Part shown: one piece after another, positions 50,953-63,639 of the stretch | Numbering within the stretch: position 1 is the stretch's first letter | Layout of the letters: each line of letters starts with the position of its first letter | Assembly (NCBI RefSeq): GCF_008638305.1 | Contig: NZ_VTPZ01000001.1 | Span: forward strand, 558,001 to 622,000 | Direction of reading: 5' to 3' | Origin: Pseudomonas profundi | GTDB lineage: Bacteria > Pseudomonadota > Gammaproteobacteria > Pseudomonadales > Pseudomonadaceae | DNA: 64,000 nt | Translations under genes and position numbers: made by a program | Notes under the pieces: generated by a model | Told to the model about the DNA's origin: nothing | The model's input: only the letters and a program-made list of their open reading frames with translations | Databases searched by the model: none

Positions 50953-52916
50953 TGGCCGACCCCTTGATTCGCCTGGAACAGCTGACCAGAACCTACCGCA
51001 ACGGCGAGTTGGCGACCACCGTGTTGCACGGCGTTTCGCTGGATATCGAAGAAGGCGAGTTTGTCGCCATCATGGGCGCGTCGGGTTCCGGCAAGTCCAC
51101 GCTGATGCACTTGCTCGGTTGCCTCGATAAACCCACCAGCGGACGCTACCTGTTCGCCGGTGAAGACATCGCGCAGCTCGACCGAGACGCCCTGGCCAGC
51201 CTGCGGCGCAAGACCTTCGGTTTCATATTTCAGAGCTATCACCTGATTGCCTCGGCCACGGCGACCGAGAACGTGGAGGTGCCAGCGATCTATGCCGGCA
51301 TGCCGCGCGACGTGCGCCATGCCCGCGCCGAACAGCTGCTGGCCGAACTGGGTTTGGGCGAGCGCCTCGGCAACCGACCCAATCAGCTTTCAGGCGGGCA
51401 GCAACAACGGGTGTCGATTGCCCGCGCCCTGATGAACGACGCTCGGGTCATCCTGGCTGACGAGCCCACCGGCGCACTGGATAGTCAAAGTGGCAAGGAC
51501 GTACTGGCGCTGCTCAAACAGCTGCATGAACGCGGCAAGACGGTGATCGTGATCACCCACGATCGCGAAGTAGCCAGCCATGCCGACCGACTCATAGAGA
51601 TTCGCGACGGCCATATCCTGAGCGACAGCGGTAAGGCTGATACCGGGCAATCACCGAGCGGGACAGCCGAGTCTGTTGCAACTGACGATGACGTCGATAC
51701 CACCCGCCGCGCTGCGCTGGCCGATACTGGCGAGGCGGTGCGCATGGCGTTGCGTGCATTGCAGGCCAACCTGTTTCGTACTGTGCTGACCTTGCTGGGG
51801 ATCGTCATTGGCGTAGCTTCGGTCGTGGTGATGCTGGCCGTCGGTAACGGCGCGCGCCAGGAAGTGCTCGATCGCATCAGCTCAATGGGAACCAATCTGC
51901 TGCTGGTGCGCCCCGGCGCGCCCAACACTCGCCGCTCGGCGGACGGTCAGACCAGCACGCTGATGCCCGCCGATGCCGAACTGACAGCGCAGCTGGATAA
52001 CGTTGTGGTCGCGGTGCCTGAGATGAATGGCCGCGCCACGGCGCGCGCGGGCAACAATGACTATCAGACGCAGATAACCGCCACCAGTCCGGATCTGCCC
52101 ATGGCGCGGGATTGGGGCGTGAGCAGCGGCGTGTTCATCAACGAAGAAGATAACCAGCGTTACGCCGCCGTCGCCGTGCTCGGCAAGACCGTCGTAACCA
52201 ACCTGTTCGGCGCCGACGGCGATCCCATCGGAGAGTACATCCTGATCAACAACGTGCCGTTCCAGGTCATTGGTGTAATGGCAGAACGCGGCGCGGCGCC
52301 GTGGGGCGCGGATCAGGATGATGTGGTTTTCGTACCGCTGAATACCGGCAGCCTGAGGCTGATCGGCCAGCGCCACCTCAATTCGATCACCATCATGATG
52401 GATGATCTGGCCCAGGCCGAACTGACCCAGGAAGCGGCCCGCCAGGTCATTTTGCAGGCCCACGGCGAAGTAGAGGATTTCCAGATCCGCAACATGGCCT
52501 CGTTGCTGGAGAACGTCGCCGAAACGCAGAATACCTTCACCATCCTGCTCGGCTCTATTGCTGCGGTATCGCTGTTGGTGGGCGGTATCGGGGTGATGAA
52601 TATCATGCTGGTGAACGTTACCGAGCGCACCCGGGAGATCGGCATCCGCATGGCCACCGGTGCGCGCACGCGGCACATCCTGCAGCAGTTTATCGTCGAG
52701 GCGCTGGTGGTATCGGCTATCGGTGGCGCGCTGGGTGTGATCGGCGGGCTGGCTTTCGCCGCAGGGCTGCAGGCGCTGGGAACGGCCATACAGTTCACCA
52801 CCGGCCCGGTGGTACTGGCCTTCGCCTGCGCCTTCGCCACCGGCCTGATTTTCGGTTACATGCCCGCGCACAAAGCCGCGCATCTCGATCCAGTGGTGGC
52901 CCTCAGTGCAGACTAG
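50952..52916 (+). CDS. macB: MacB-type ABC transporter
   Basis: 654 aa. The N-terminal ATPase domain (1-230) has Walker [17 protein letters not shown], signature [15 protein letters not shown] and Walker [15 protein letters not shown] linker leads to TM1 (about 275-298), a large periplasmic domain (about 300-525), and three C-terminal helices with the FtsX/MacB signature [20 protein letters not shown]. Mechanotransmission ABC systems of this type export macrolides, heme, toxins or lipopeptides; the substrate cannot be read here. Confidence 0.94.
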   Translation: MADPLIRLEQLTRTYRNGELATTVLHGVSLDIEEGEFVAIMGASGSGKSTLMHLLGCLDKPTSGRYLFAGEDIAQLDRDALASLRRKTFGFIFQSYHLIASATATENVEVPAIYAGMPRDVRHARAEQLLAELGLGERLGNRPNQLSGGQQQRVSIARALMNDARVILADEPTGALDSQSGKDVLALLKQLHERGKTVIVITHDREVASHADRLIEIRDGHILSDSGKADTGQSPSGTAESVATDDDVDTTRRAALADTGEAVRMALRALQANLFRTVLTLLGIVIGVASVVVMLAVGNGARQEVLDRISSMGTNLLLVRPGAPNTRRSADGQTSTLMPADAELTAQLDNVVVAVPEMNGRATARAGNNDYQTQITATSPDLPMARDWGVSSGVFINEEDNQRYAAVAVLGKTVVTNLFGADGDPIGEYILINNVPFQVIGVMAERGAAPWGADQDDVVFVPLNTGSLRLIGQRHLNSITIMMDDLAQAELTQEAARQVILQAHGEVEDFQIRNMASLLENVAETQNTFTILLGSIAAVSLLVGGIGVMNIMLVNVTERTREIGIRMATGARTRHILQQFIVEALVVSAIGGALGVIGGLAFAAGLQALGTAIQFTTGPVVLAFACAFATGLIFGYMPAHKAAHLDPVVALSAD

Positions 52917-54303
52917 ATTTTTCGCTCCGATTATTCTGTCGGCGGCGCTCGCCGGCTGCAGTCTCAACACGCCGATCCCGGAAGCCGGGGTCTCGGTTCC
53001 GTCGGGATGGAACAGCGCCCCCTCCCACAGCACCTGGCCGGCTGATGACTGGTGGCAGCGTTACGAGTCCGCGCCACTTGAACAACTGATGCAACGTGCC
53101 CGTGCCGGCAATCTGGATCTTGCCAGCGCTGCCAGCCGCTTGTTACAGGCCGATGCACAACTGCGCCAGAGCGGCGCCGCCCTGCTTCCACAGCTGGGCG
53201 CCGGGCTCTCAGCCAACCGCAGCGACACCCTGCGCAGCGACGAGAATGGCGACACCGGCCGCGACTTGTATAGCGCCACGCTGAATGCCAGCTATGAAAT
53301 CGACTTTTGGGGACGCAACCGCGCCCTGGTCGACTCCGCCCAGGCCAGTCTGCAGGCCAGCCGTTTTGACAGGGACACCCTCGCGTTGAGTATTGATGCC
53401 AGCGTAGCCAGCACCTGGTTTCAGTTGCTGGAAAATCAACGTCGTCTGATGCTGGCGCGCGACAGCCTGGACATCGCAGAACGTGTATTGGAACTGGTCG
53501 AGGCACGCTATCGCTATGGCGCAGCGGACAGCCTGGAAGTCAGCCAGCAGCGTACGCTGGTCGCCCAGCTTCAGGCCTCACTACCGGATCTGGAACAGTC
53601 CGGCCTGCAACTGAGTAACAGCCTCGCTCTGCTGCTCGGAGCCAGCCCGAACGCAGCATTGCCGACGCCCGGCTCTCTGGAACAGATTGAACCGCCAGAA
53701 ATTGGCGCAGGTTTGCCCATTGAATTGTTGACCAGACGTCCCGACATCCGCGCCAGCGAAGCGCGTCTGGTCGCTGCCAACGCGGATCTGACCGCCGCGC
53801 GGGCCGCCCTGCTGCCGGGCATCCAGTTAACCGGCCAGTTTGGCGCGCAGAGCCTGGCGCTATCCGGCCTGCTGAGCAACCCGGCAAGCGCCTGGAGCCT
53901 GGCCGCCGGACTTACCCAGCCGATTTTTCAGGGCGGACGTTTGCGCGCGCAGATCGATCTGAGCGAAGCGCGGCAGGAAGAACTGCTGATCGATTACCGG
54001 CGCACCCTGCTCTCCGCGCTGGGCGACGTGGATACCGCTCTGGGCGCAGTTCAGCAAGCACGCATCCGCCACAGCTACCTGCAACAGGCAAACGATGAGG
54101 CCGAGCTGGCGTTCAATCTGGCCGAAACGCGCTACCGCGCCGGGGCCATCACGCTGCAAACCTTGCTGGACACACAGCGCACCTGGTACCAGAGCCAGGA
54201 CAATCTGGTCCAACAGCGCTCTAGCTGGCTGCAGGCGACCGTAGATCTGTACCGCGCGCTGGGTGGCGGTTGGTCGGAGGGAGCGGTAAGCTACGCGCCT
54301 TGA
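52906..54303 (+). CDS. Outer membrane factor lipoprotein of the MacAB system
   Basis: 465 aa, GTG start overlapping macB by 11 bases. Signal peptide with lipobox LAGCS; NodT-type OMF with [19 protein letters not shown], the central [19 protein letters not shown], and [20 protein letters not shown] near the end. It completes the tripartite MacAB complex. It is only distantly related to the OMF at the left end of the window. Confidence 0.92.
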   Translation: MQTRFFAPIILSAALAGCSLNTPIPEAGVSVPSGWNSAPSHSTWPADDWWQRYESAPLEQLMQRARAGNLDLASAASRLLQADAQLRQSGAALLPQLGAGLSANRSDTLRSDENGDTGRDLYSATLNASYEIDFWGRNRALVDSAQASLQASRFDRDTLALSIDASVASTWFQLLENQRRLMLARDSLDIAERVLELVEARYRYGAADSLEVSQQRTLVAQLQASLPDLEQSGLQLSNSLALLLGASPNAALPTPGSLEQIEPPEIGAGLPIELLTRRPDIRASEARLVAANADLTAARAALLPGIQLTGQFGAQSLALSGLLSNPASAWSLAAGLTQPIFQGGRLRAQIDLSEARQEELLIDYRRTLLSALGDVDTALGAVQQARIRHSYLQQANDEAELAFNLAETRYRAGAITLQTLLDTQRTWYQSQDNLVQQRSSWLQATVDLYRALGGGWSEGAVSYAP

Positions 54304-54320
54304 TTTCCGGAGGAGCAATA

Positions 54321-54761
54321 GTGGCAACGACCCTGCGCCTGGCGACGCTGAATGATAGCCAGTTCCAGCTGCACGAGCAGGAACTGACGCAGGTCTGTGC
54401 CCAACTGACGCGTCTGGATGCTCTGTGCAAAAGCCTCGGGGTGATCCCGCTCAGCCAGTTCGTCGACGTCACCGCGCTGGAATTCCGCGAGGCGGCTGAG
54501 CTGCTCGGTGGCCAGGCCCCGGCACGCGTCGAGCCTGATCCGCTCACCGGACTCCCCTACGGTCTCGAAGACATGAGCTGGAGCCCCATCACAGCGGGCA
54601 TGACCAGCATCGAAGCTCTGACTGGACACCTGCAACGCAATCGACCGCGTGAATTGCCCGGTGCCGACATCCCCGCACTTTCGGCTGAGCTTCGCTATTG
54701 CGAGCAGGTACTGGCACCACTGGAACCCGAGGGTGGTCAGTTTCATCTGGCCGCAGATTGA
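54321..54761 (+). CDS. Unknown protein downstream of the MacAB outer membrane factor
   Basis: 146 aa, soluble, acidic, no signal peptide. GTG start with GGAGGAG at 6 bases, 17 bases after the OMF stop, so it is likely in the same transcript. It is predicted mainly helical; the segment DPLTGLPYGLEDMSWSPITA near residue 77 is the most distinctive. I do not recognise a family with confidence. Confidence 0.72.
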   Translation: MATTLRLATLNDSQFQLHEQELTQVCAQLTRLDALCKSLGVIPLSQFVDVTALEFREAAELLGGQAPARVEPDPLTGLPYGLEDMSWSPITAGMTSIEALTGHLQRNRPRELPGADIPALSAELRYCEQVLAPLEPEGGQFHLAAD

Positions 54762-54862
54762 AGAGCGCGCAGCGCCGCTGACGTCTCTTGAAATACATGC
54801 GAGGTCCAATTCTCCCCGCTAACGGCCTAAGCTACTGGTTCTGAAATCGCACCAGGTTAGCT

Positions 54863-55528
54863 ATGAACGACCTCGCCCGCATCGTCTATGTCAGCCGTGC
54901 CACCTTCACGGCCAGCTCTGACGCGGTCAGGCCTGAAAAAGACGGGTCTGGCAGCGTCGCCGCAGACGCGATCGCGCTCGACAGCCATGTTGCGGAGATT
55001 CTGCGAACGTCACGCGCCGCCAACCTGCGCGACGGCCTGGTGGGAATGCTGTATTACCGTGACGGGTGTTTCATGCAGTGCATCGAAGGCGAGCGGCGCA
55101 AGGTTCACAAGCTGTACCGCAGATTACTGAAAGACCGTCGCCATCGGGATCTCAAGCTTCTGGTCAGCGAGCCCGTTGACCGTCTGGCTTTTCCCGAATG
55201 GCCGATGAAATTCGTACCCGATGATAATTACATGCAAGCGCTGCTGACCGAGCATGGATTCGAGCAATTCGATCCCTATCGCTTTGATCACTTTCTTGTC
55301 GAGCGCGTATTGGAGCTGATGCAGGGACTGGCAGACCCCACGATGAACGAGCCTGCTGCCGCACCCTCCCTGCCCGCCCGCGACACTGATTCACCCCGCC
55401 AGCATCCAACGCCCGCGACAGCCGACGATGCCGCCAGGCTTCGCCGTGATCGCATGGCAATGGGCATCAGCCTGCTCGCACTGGGCGTCAGCCTGGCCAA
55501 TCTCGCCTACGTCATTGCCAAGGTCTGA
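54863..55528 (+). CDS. BLUF blue-light receptor with C-terminal membrane helix
   Basis: 221 aa. BLUF domain in residues 1-125: flavin-contacting Tyr9 (IVYVSRA), Asn54 (SRAANLRDGLVGMLYYRDG), Gln72 (FMQCIEGE) and Trp113 (FPEWPMKF) are all present, so photochemistry is expected. About 22 extra residues (about 17-38) separate the first strand from the first helix compared with the usual domain. A Pro/Ala-rich linker (about 155-185) leads to one hydrophobic helix (MGISLLALGVSLANLAYVIA) at the very C-terminus, implying membrane attachment. No output enzyme is fused; it may act through a partner. Confidence 0.9.
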   Translation: MNDLARIVYVSRATFTASSDAVRPEKDGSGSVAADAIALDSHVAEILRTSRAANLRDGLVGMLYYRDGCFMQCIEGERRKVHKLYRRLLKDRRHRDLKLLVSEPVDRLAFPEWPMKFVPDDNYMQALLTEHGFEQFDPYRFDHFLVERVLELMQGLADPTMNEPAAAPSLPARDTDSPRQHPTPATADDAARLRRDRMAMGISLLALGVSLANLAYVIAKV

Positions 55529-55641
55529 GCCATTCAGCGTAGCTGATGCGCCGATCATCATCTGATGAATATCAGCAGCACCCAATCCCAGGCTTTGCCA
55601 TAGTACTTGCCCCACACTGGTGGTTACCGAACGGAGCAGGC

Positions 55642-56616
55642 ATGGCCAACATCGAACAACGTATCCTCGAGGTTAACGGCATTGAGCTCAGTGTCCATAT
55701 CGCCGGGCCGGCGGACGGCCAGCCGGTGTGGCTGCTGCATGGTTTCCCTGAGTGCTGGTATTCCTGGCGGCATCAGATCGACATGTTGGCTGCAGAAGGT
55801 TACCGCGTTCATGCGCCGGAGATGCGCGGCTATGGTCGCAGCAGCGCCCCCGACGCACCGGAGCAATACGACATTATCACCCTGTGCGGTGACATCCAGG
55901 CTGCGATGGATCTACTTGGGCTGGATAAGGTAGCCATGGTCGGGCACGACTGGGGCGCCCTGGTGGCCTGGCATCTCGCGCTGCTTGAACCCACACGGAT
56001 CCAGGCGCTGTGCTGTATGTCGGTGCCCTTCGCTGGCCGACCCAGAATGCCAGCCATTCACAAGATGCGTGAACTTTTCGCGGACCGCTTCCATTACATC
56101 GTCTACTTTCAGGAAATCGGGCCGGCTGAACGGGAGCTGGAGGCGGATATTGCCCGCACGCTGCGCCTGGTCATGCACGGTCTGTCCAGCAACACCACAG
56201 CACCTGGTGAAGGGCTGATACAGAACAAGCCGGCCGGCTCCGGCTGGCTCGAAGGCCTGCAGGATCCGGGTGAGCCGCCAGCCTGGTGCCCGCCGGACGC
56301 TTTCGCGGTCTATCTGGACAGTTACCAGCGCAGCGGATTCCACGGCCCACTCAACTGGTATCGCAACTTCGAACGCAGCTGGGAACGCACCGAACATCTG
56401 GCAGGCAAGACGGTGGATCAACCCACGCTGTTCCTCATCGGCGACCGCGATCAGGTCGGACAGCTCGAAGCGCACACCATCAAGCGAATGCCGTCCGTTG
56501 TGCCGAAGGTGGAGCAACATGTCATTCCCGACTGCGGTCACTGGATCCAGGCGGAGAAACCCGAACCGGTAAACCAACTGTTGCTCAGCTTCCTGCAGAA
56601 GTATTTTTCCGCCTGA
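55642..56616 (+). CDS. Alpha/beta hydrolase, epoxide-hydrolase type
   Basis: 324 aa from the ATG at 55642 (GGAG upstream). The oxyanion motif HGFPECWYSWRHQ near residue 35, and nucleophile Asp in GHDWGALVAWHLAL near 104, are those of epoxide hydrolases and haloalkane dehalogenases; the C-terminal Asp and His are in GDRDQVGQLEAH and DCGHWIQAEKP. Tyr residues in the cap (HYIVYFQEIG; NWYRNF) favour epoxide hydrolysis. An upstream in-frame start is open but unlikely. Confidence 0.87.
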   Translation: MANIEQRILEVNGIELSVHIAGPADGQPVWLLHGFPECWYSWRHQIDMLAAEGYRVHAPEMRGYGRSSAPDAPEQYDIITLCGDIQAAMDLLGLDKVAMVGHDWGALVAWHLALLEPTRIQALCCMSVPFAGRPRMPAIHKMRELFADRFHYIVYFQEIGPAERELEADIARTLRLVMHGLSSNTTAPGEGLIQNKPAGSGWLEGLQDPGEPPAWCPPDAFAVYLDSYQRSGFHGPLNWYRNFERSWERTEHLAGKTVDQPTLFLIGDRDQVGQLEAHTIKRMPSVVPKVEQHVIPDCGHWIQAEKPEPVNQLLLSFLQKYFSA

Positions 56617-56648
56617 CGGCAGCTGCAGTGCCGCTGCGCGGGCTGGCC

Positions 56649-56682
56649 AGCGGCGCGTCCAGGCTGTAAAGTACGCGCCGCT
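56649..56682. terminator. Strong hairpin between the hydrolase gene and yhhQ
   Basis: Perfect 10-bp stem AGCGGCGCGT/ACGCGCCGCT with a 14-base loop, 32 bases after the hydrolase stop. No T run follows, so it may be an mRNA 3'-end stabiliser or a factor-dependent terminator. It sits 15 bases before the riboswitch. Confidence 0.45.
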
Positions 56683-56695
56683 GCCAATCCCGGCA

Positions 56696-56730
56696 GCATG
56701 GGTTCCCTAACCCCATCAACTAAAAAGGTC
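56696..56730 (+). promoter_or_regulatory. preQ1-I riboswitch controlling yhhQ
   Basis: The sequence fits the class I preQ1 aptamer. P1 is ATGGG (56698-56702) with CCCAT (56712-56716); loop TTCCCTAAC; then an A-rich tail CAACTAAAAAGG. The GGTTC...ACCCC...AACTAAA pattern matches the class consensus I remember. CCT in the loop (56706-56708) can pair with AGG (56726-56728) to close the pseudoknot. That AGG is the Shine-Dalgarno of yhhQ, whose ATG follows 7 bases later, so preQ1 binding should block translation. Confidence 0.85.
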
Positions 56731-56735
56731 TCTGC

Positions 56736-57389
56736 ATGCACAACCTGTCGTTGCCGCGTCGTCGCGGCGTTCTCGCCATTCTTATCGCGTTCCACATTCT
56801 CATCATCATCGCCAGTAACTATCTGGTGCAGTTGCCGATGAGTATTTTCGGCTGGCAAACCACCTGGGGTGCATTCAGCTTCCCGTTCATTTTCCTGGCG
56901 ACTGATTTGACCGTTCGCTTACTCGGCAAGACGCCGGCGCGTCAGGTCATCTCCCGCGTCATGCTTCCAGCGCTGGTGGCTTCCTACGTGGTATCGGTGC
57001 TGTTCCAGGAGGGTGCTTTCCGCGGCCTGGGATCTCTGACCGAGTTCAATGAATTCGTGCTGCGCATCTCGCTCGCCAGCTTCGTTGCCTACGTCCTGGG
57101 CCAGTTCCTGGATATCCAGGTCTTCGACAGGCTGCGTCGCTTGCCGCAATGGTGGGTCGCGCCGAGCCTGTCTACAGTATTCGGCAACTTGCTGGACACC
57201 TATGCGTTCTTCTCGGTCGCTTTCTGGCAGAGCAGCAACGCCTTCATGGCTGAACACTGGCTGGAAATCGCCACCGTGGACTATGTGATCAAGCTGCTCG
57301 TCAGTCTGGTGCTGTTCGTGCCGCTCTACGGTTTGCTGCTCAAAGGCATCATGCGCATGATCGCAGGAAACAAGCCCGCCACGGCGTGA
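56736..57389 (+). CDS. yhhQ: Queuosine precursor transporter (YhhQ family)
   Basis: 217-aa inner membrane protein with about six helices that imports preQ0/preQ1 for queuosine tRNA modification. Family motifs include ASNYLVQLP near the first helix, FPFIFLATDLTVRLLGK near residue 50, and PSLSTVFGNLLDTYAFFSVAFW near 145. Its ribosome site is embedded in the preQ1-I riboswitch immediately upstream, which independently supports the assignment. Confidence 0.94.
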   Translation: MHNLSLPRRRGVLAILIAFHILIIIASNYLVQLPMSIFGWQTTWGAFSFPFIFLATDLTVRLLGKTPARQVISRVMLPALVASYVVSVLFQEGAFRGLGSLTEFNEFVLRISLASFVAYVLGQFLDIQVFDRLRRLPQWWVAPSLSTVFGNLLDTYAFFSVAFWQSSNAFMAEHWLEIATVDYVIKLLVSLVLFVPLYGLLLKGIMRMIAGNKPATA

Positions 57390-61041
<3,652 letters not shown>

Positions 61042-61395
61042 CGAGCATACCTCTACAAGTTGGGAAATCTGCGCATAGGATAAAGCAAATGCGTCATAGC
61101 TGCGCCGCTAGAACAGCCCCCAGATCTCCTGACCAATCTTTTTTCCACCTCCACATCCCGCGCTTGGGCCAACGGTCTGAACCCGGGGAACCGGCTCACC
61201 CCTTATCGCTCTAAACACCGCTAATTTACTCGGACGCAGCCGTTTCAAGCACAGTCGGATGACATAAATATTTAACAGCTATAAATATTCAAATTCGATG
61301 TATCAGGCCTGTAAGTGGCGCGAATGTTGGGTTGAGATAAATTTTTCGATGTGTTTTTATAGAAAAAGAATTCAATCGTAAATAAAGGCAAGCCT
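61042..61395. promoter_or_regulatory. Divergent speA/ectA regulatory region
   Basis: 354 bases without a gene. The half next to ectA (about 61260-61395) is AT-rich in contrast to its surroundings. TTGAGA at 61332-61337 and TATAGA at 61358-61363 resemble -35 and -10 elements, but the 20-base spacing is too wide for a normal sigma-70 promoter; non-optimal spacing is common at osmoregulated promoters. No clear operator was identified. Confidence 0.45.
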
Positions 61396-61902
61396 TTGAC
61401 CCCGACACCCTTTACGCTTCGCCGCCCGGACGATACGGACGGTTTTGCAGTTAACAGCCTAGTAGAACGTTGCAAGCCACTGGACACTAACTCTGTCTAT
61501 TGCAACCTCCTCCAGTGCAGCGATTTCGCCGACACGTCCATCGCCGCCGAGAATGCACAGGGAGAGCTGGTCGGTTTCATCTCCGGTTATCGCCCCCCGT
61601 CCCGCCCCGACACCCTGTTTATCTGGCAGGTCGCTGTAGACAGCAGCACACGGGGACAGGGCCTTGCACTGAAAATGCTGATGGGCTTGATCGAACGCGT
61701 CGCCCCCGAAGGCGTGCACTGGCTGGAAACCACCATCTCGCCTGGCAACGACGCCTCGGAAGCACTCTTCAAGAAGGCGTTCAGACAGCTCGGCGTCGAA
61801 TACAGCACCCGCGTGGTCTTCAGCCGCGCCACCCATTTCAATGGCCTGCATGATGACGAAGTGCTTTATCGCGCCGGCCCGTTCAACTTTCAAATTGCCT
61901 AA
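61396..61902 (+). CDS. ectA: L-2,4-diaminobutyrate N-acetyltransferase
   Basis: GNAT enzyme forming N-gamma-acetyl-diaminobutyrate, the second step of ectoine synthesis. 168 aa. It has the family segment [40 protein letters not shown], and the acetyl-CoA loop RGQGLALKML. The start is TTG with AAAGG at 7 bases; it is the first usable start codon after an upstream in-frame stop at 61360. Confidence 0.95.
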   Translation: MTPTPFTLRRPDDTDGFAVNSLVERCKPLDTNSVYCNLLQCSDFADTSIAAENAQGELVGFISGYRPPSRPDTLFIWQVAVDSSTRGQGLALKMLMGLIERVAPEGVHWLETTISPGNDASEALFKKAFRQLGVEYSTRVVFSRATHFNGLHDDEVLYRAGPFNFQIA

Positions 61903-61920
61903 AAAGCTCCAGGAGCCAAC

Positions 61921-63207
61921 ATGAAAAACTTCGAACAGTTCGAAAAACATGAGTCCGGAATCCGCAGCTACTGCCGTTCATTCCCCGTCGTATTCAATCA
62001 GGCACGGGGCGCAGAGCTCTTCACCCGTGACGGCAAGGCCTACATCGACTTCCTCGCCGGCGCAGGTACCCTCAATTACGGGCACAACAACCCCGTATTG
62101 AAGAAAGCACTCATCGAATATCTGGAAGCTGACGGCCTGACCCACGGTCTGGATATGTATACCGAAGCCAAGGAACGTTTCCTCGAAACCTTCCACCGCG
62201 TCATCCTTGAGCCGCGCGGCATGGGCGATTTCGTTGTGCAGTTCAGCGGCCCTACCGGTTCCAACTCGGTTGAAGCCGCCCTGAAACTGGCGCGCAAGGT
62301 CACTGGCCGCAAAAACGTCATCAGCTTCACCAATGGTTTCCATGGCTGCACCATCGGTGCCCTGGCTGCCACTGGTAATGGTCACCACCGGGGCGCCGCC
62401 GGCGTACCGCTGACCGATGTCAGCCGCATGCCGTATGCCAACTATTTTGGCGACAAGGTCAACACCGTTTCCATGATGGACAAGCTGTTGAGCGACCCGA
62501 GCAGCGGCGTCGACAAGCCTGCTGCAGTGATCGTCGAAGTCGTCCAGGGCGAAGGCGGTCTGAACGCTGCTTCCGCCGAGTGGATGCGCAAACTCGAGAA
62601 GCTGTGCCGCAAACATGAAATGCTGCTGATCGTTGATGACATCCAGGCGGGTTGCGGCCGCACCGGTACCTTCTTCAGCTTTGAAGAGATGGGTATCAAG
62701 CCGGACATTATTACGCTGTCCAAGTCACTCAGCGGTTACGGCCTCCCCTTCGCAGTAGTCGTCATGCGTCGTGAGCTGGACCAGTGGGAGCCGGGCGAGC
62801 ACAACGGCACGTTCCGCGGCAACAACCACGCCTTCGTCACTGCTGCCGCTGCCTTCGAGCATTTCTGGACCACCGATGAATTTGCCAAGAGCGTTCAGGC
62901 CAAGGGCAAGATCATCAAGGAGCGCATGCAGAAGATCGTGCGCAAGCATGGCCCCGACTCACTGTTCGTCAAGGGTCGCGGCATGATGCTCGGCATCAGC
63001 TGCCCCGACGGTGAAACCGCTGCAGCGGTATGCCGTGAAGCCTTTGAGCACGGTCTGGTGATCGAAACCAGTGGTAATCATAGCCAGGTCGTCAAGTGCC
63101 TGTGCCCGCTGGTCATCACCGAAGAGCAGATCGACAAGGCCATGACTATTCTGGATGCGGCATTCGCTACCGTATTCAGCGAACAAGTTGAAACTCAAGC
63201 ATCCTGA
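61921..63207 (+). CDS. ectB: Diaminobutyrate-2-oxoglutarate transaminase
   Basis: Makes diaminobutyrate from aspartate semialdehyde, the first committed step of ectoine synthesis. 428 aa, class III PLP aminotransferase. [20 protein letters not shown] near residue 238 holds the PLP-binding Asp, and [20 protein letters not shown] near 265 holds the Schiff-base Lys. AGGAG precedes the ATG, 18 bases after ectA. Confidence 0.97.
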   Translation: MKNFEQFEKHESGIRSYCRSFPVVFNQARGAELFTRDGKAYIDFLAGAGTLNYGHNNPVLKKALIEYLEADGLTHGLDMYTEAKERFLETFHRVILEPRGMGDFVVQFSGPTGSNSVEAALKLARKVTGRKNVISFTNGFHGCTIGALAATGNGHHRGAAGVPLTDVSRMPYANYFGDKVNTVSMMDKLLSDPSSGVDKPAAVIVEVVQGEGGLNAASAEWMRKLEKLCRKHEMLLIVDDIQAGCGRTGTFFSFEEMGIKPDIITLSKSLSGYGLPFAVVVMRRELDQWEPGEHNGTFRGNNHAFVTAAAAFEHFWTTDEFAKSVQAKGKIIKERMQKIVRKHGPDSLFVKGRGMMLGISCPDGETAAAVCREAFEHGLVIETSGNHSQVVKCLCPLVITEEQIDKAMTILDAAFATVFSEQVETQAS

Positions 63208-63218
63208 GGAAACACCGA

Positions 63219-63620
63219 ATGATCGTACGTCAGCTGAAAGATTGTGAGAATTCCGAGCGCAAGGTCGTCACCGAGACCTGGGACAGCACCCGGATGATTC
63301 TCAAGGAAGACAAGATGGGTTTCTCTTTCAACATCACCACCATCTATGCCAACACCGAGACTCATATCTGGTATCAGAACCATCTTGAGTCGGTGTACTG
63401 CATGAGCGGAAACGGCGAAATTGAAACTTTGTCCGATGGCAAGGTCTACCCCATCGAGCCAGGTACGCTTTACATCCTGGACCAGCACGATGAGCACATG
63501 CTACGAGGCGGCACCGAGGACATGAAAATGGCCTGCGTGTTCAACCCGCCGCTAAGTGGCAAGGAAGTACATGACGAGAACGGCGTTTACCCGGCCGACA
63601 TAGAGGAAAACGCCCCTTAA
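63219..63620 (+). CDS. ectC: Ectoine synthase
   Basis: Cyclises N-gamma-acetyl-diaminobutyrate to ectoine. 133 aa cupin, the family length. It shows [20 protein letters not shown] and [17 protein letters not shown], which carry metal and substrate ligands, and [15 protein letters not shown] near the C-terminus. GAGGAAA precedes the ATG, 11 bases after ectB. Confidence 0.97.
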   Translation: MIVRQLKDCENSERKVVTETWDSTRMILKEDKMGFSFNITTIYANTETHIWYQNHLESVYCMSGNGEIETLSDGKVYPIEPGTLYILDQHDEHMLRGGTEDMKMACVFNPPLSGKEVHDENGVYPADIEENAP

Positions 63621-63639
63621 AAATCGAATAGGAGGACCA

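Noticed and set aside
51882-53033. A 383-codon minus-strand frame opposite macB
   Set aside because: Antisense shadow of macB with unnatural composition and no ribosome site.
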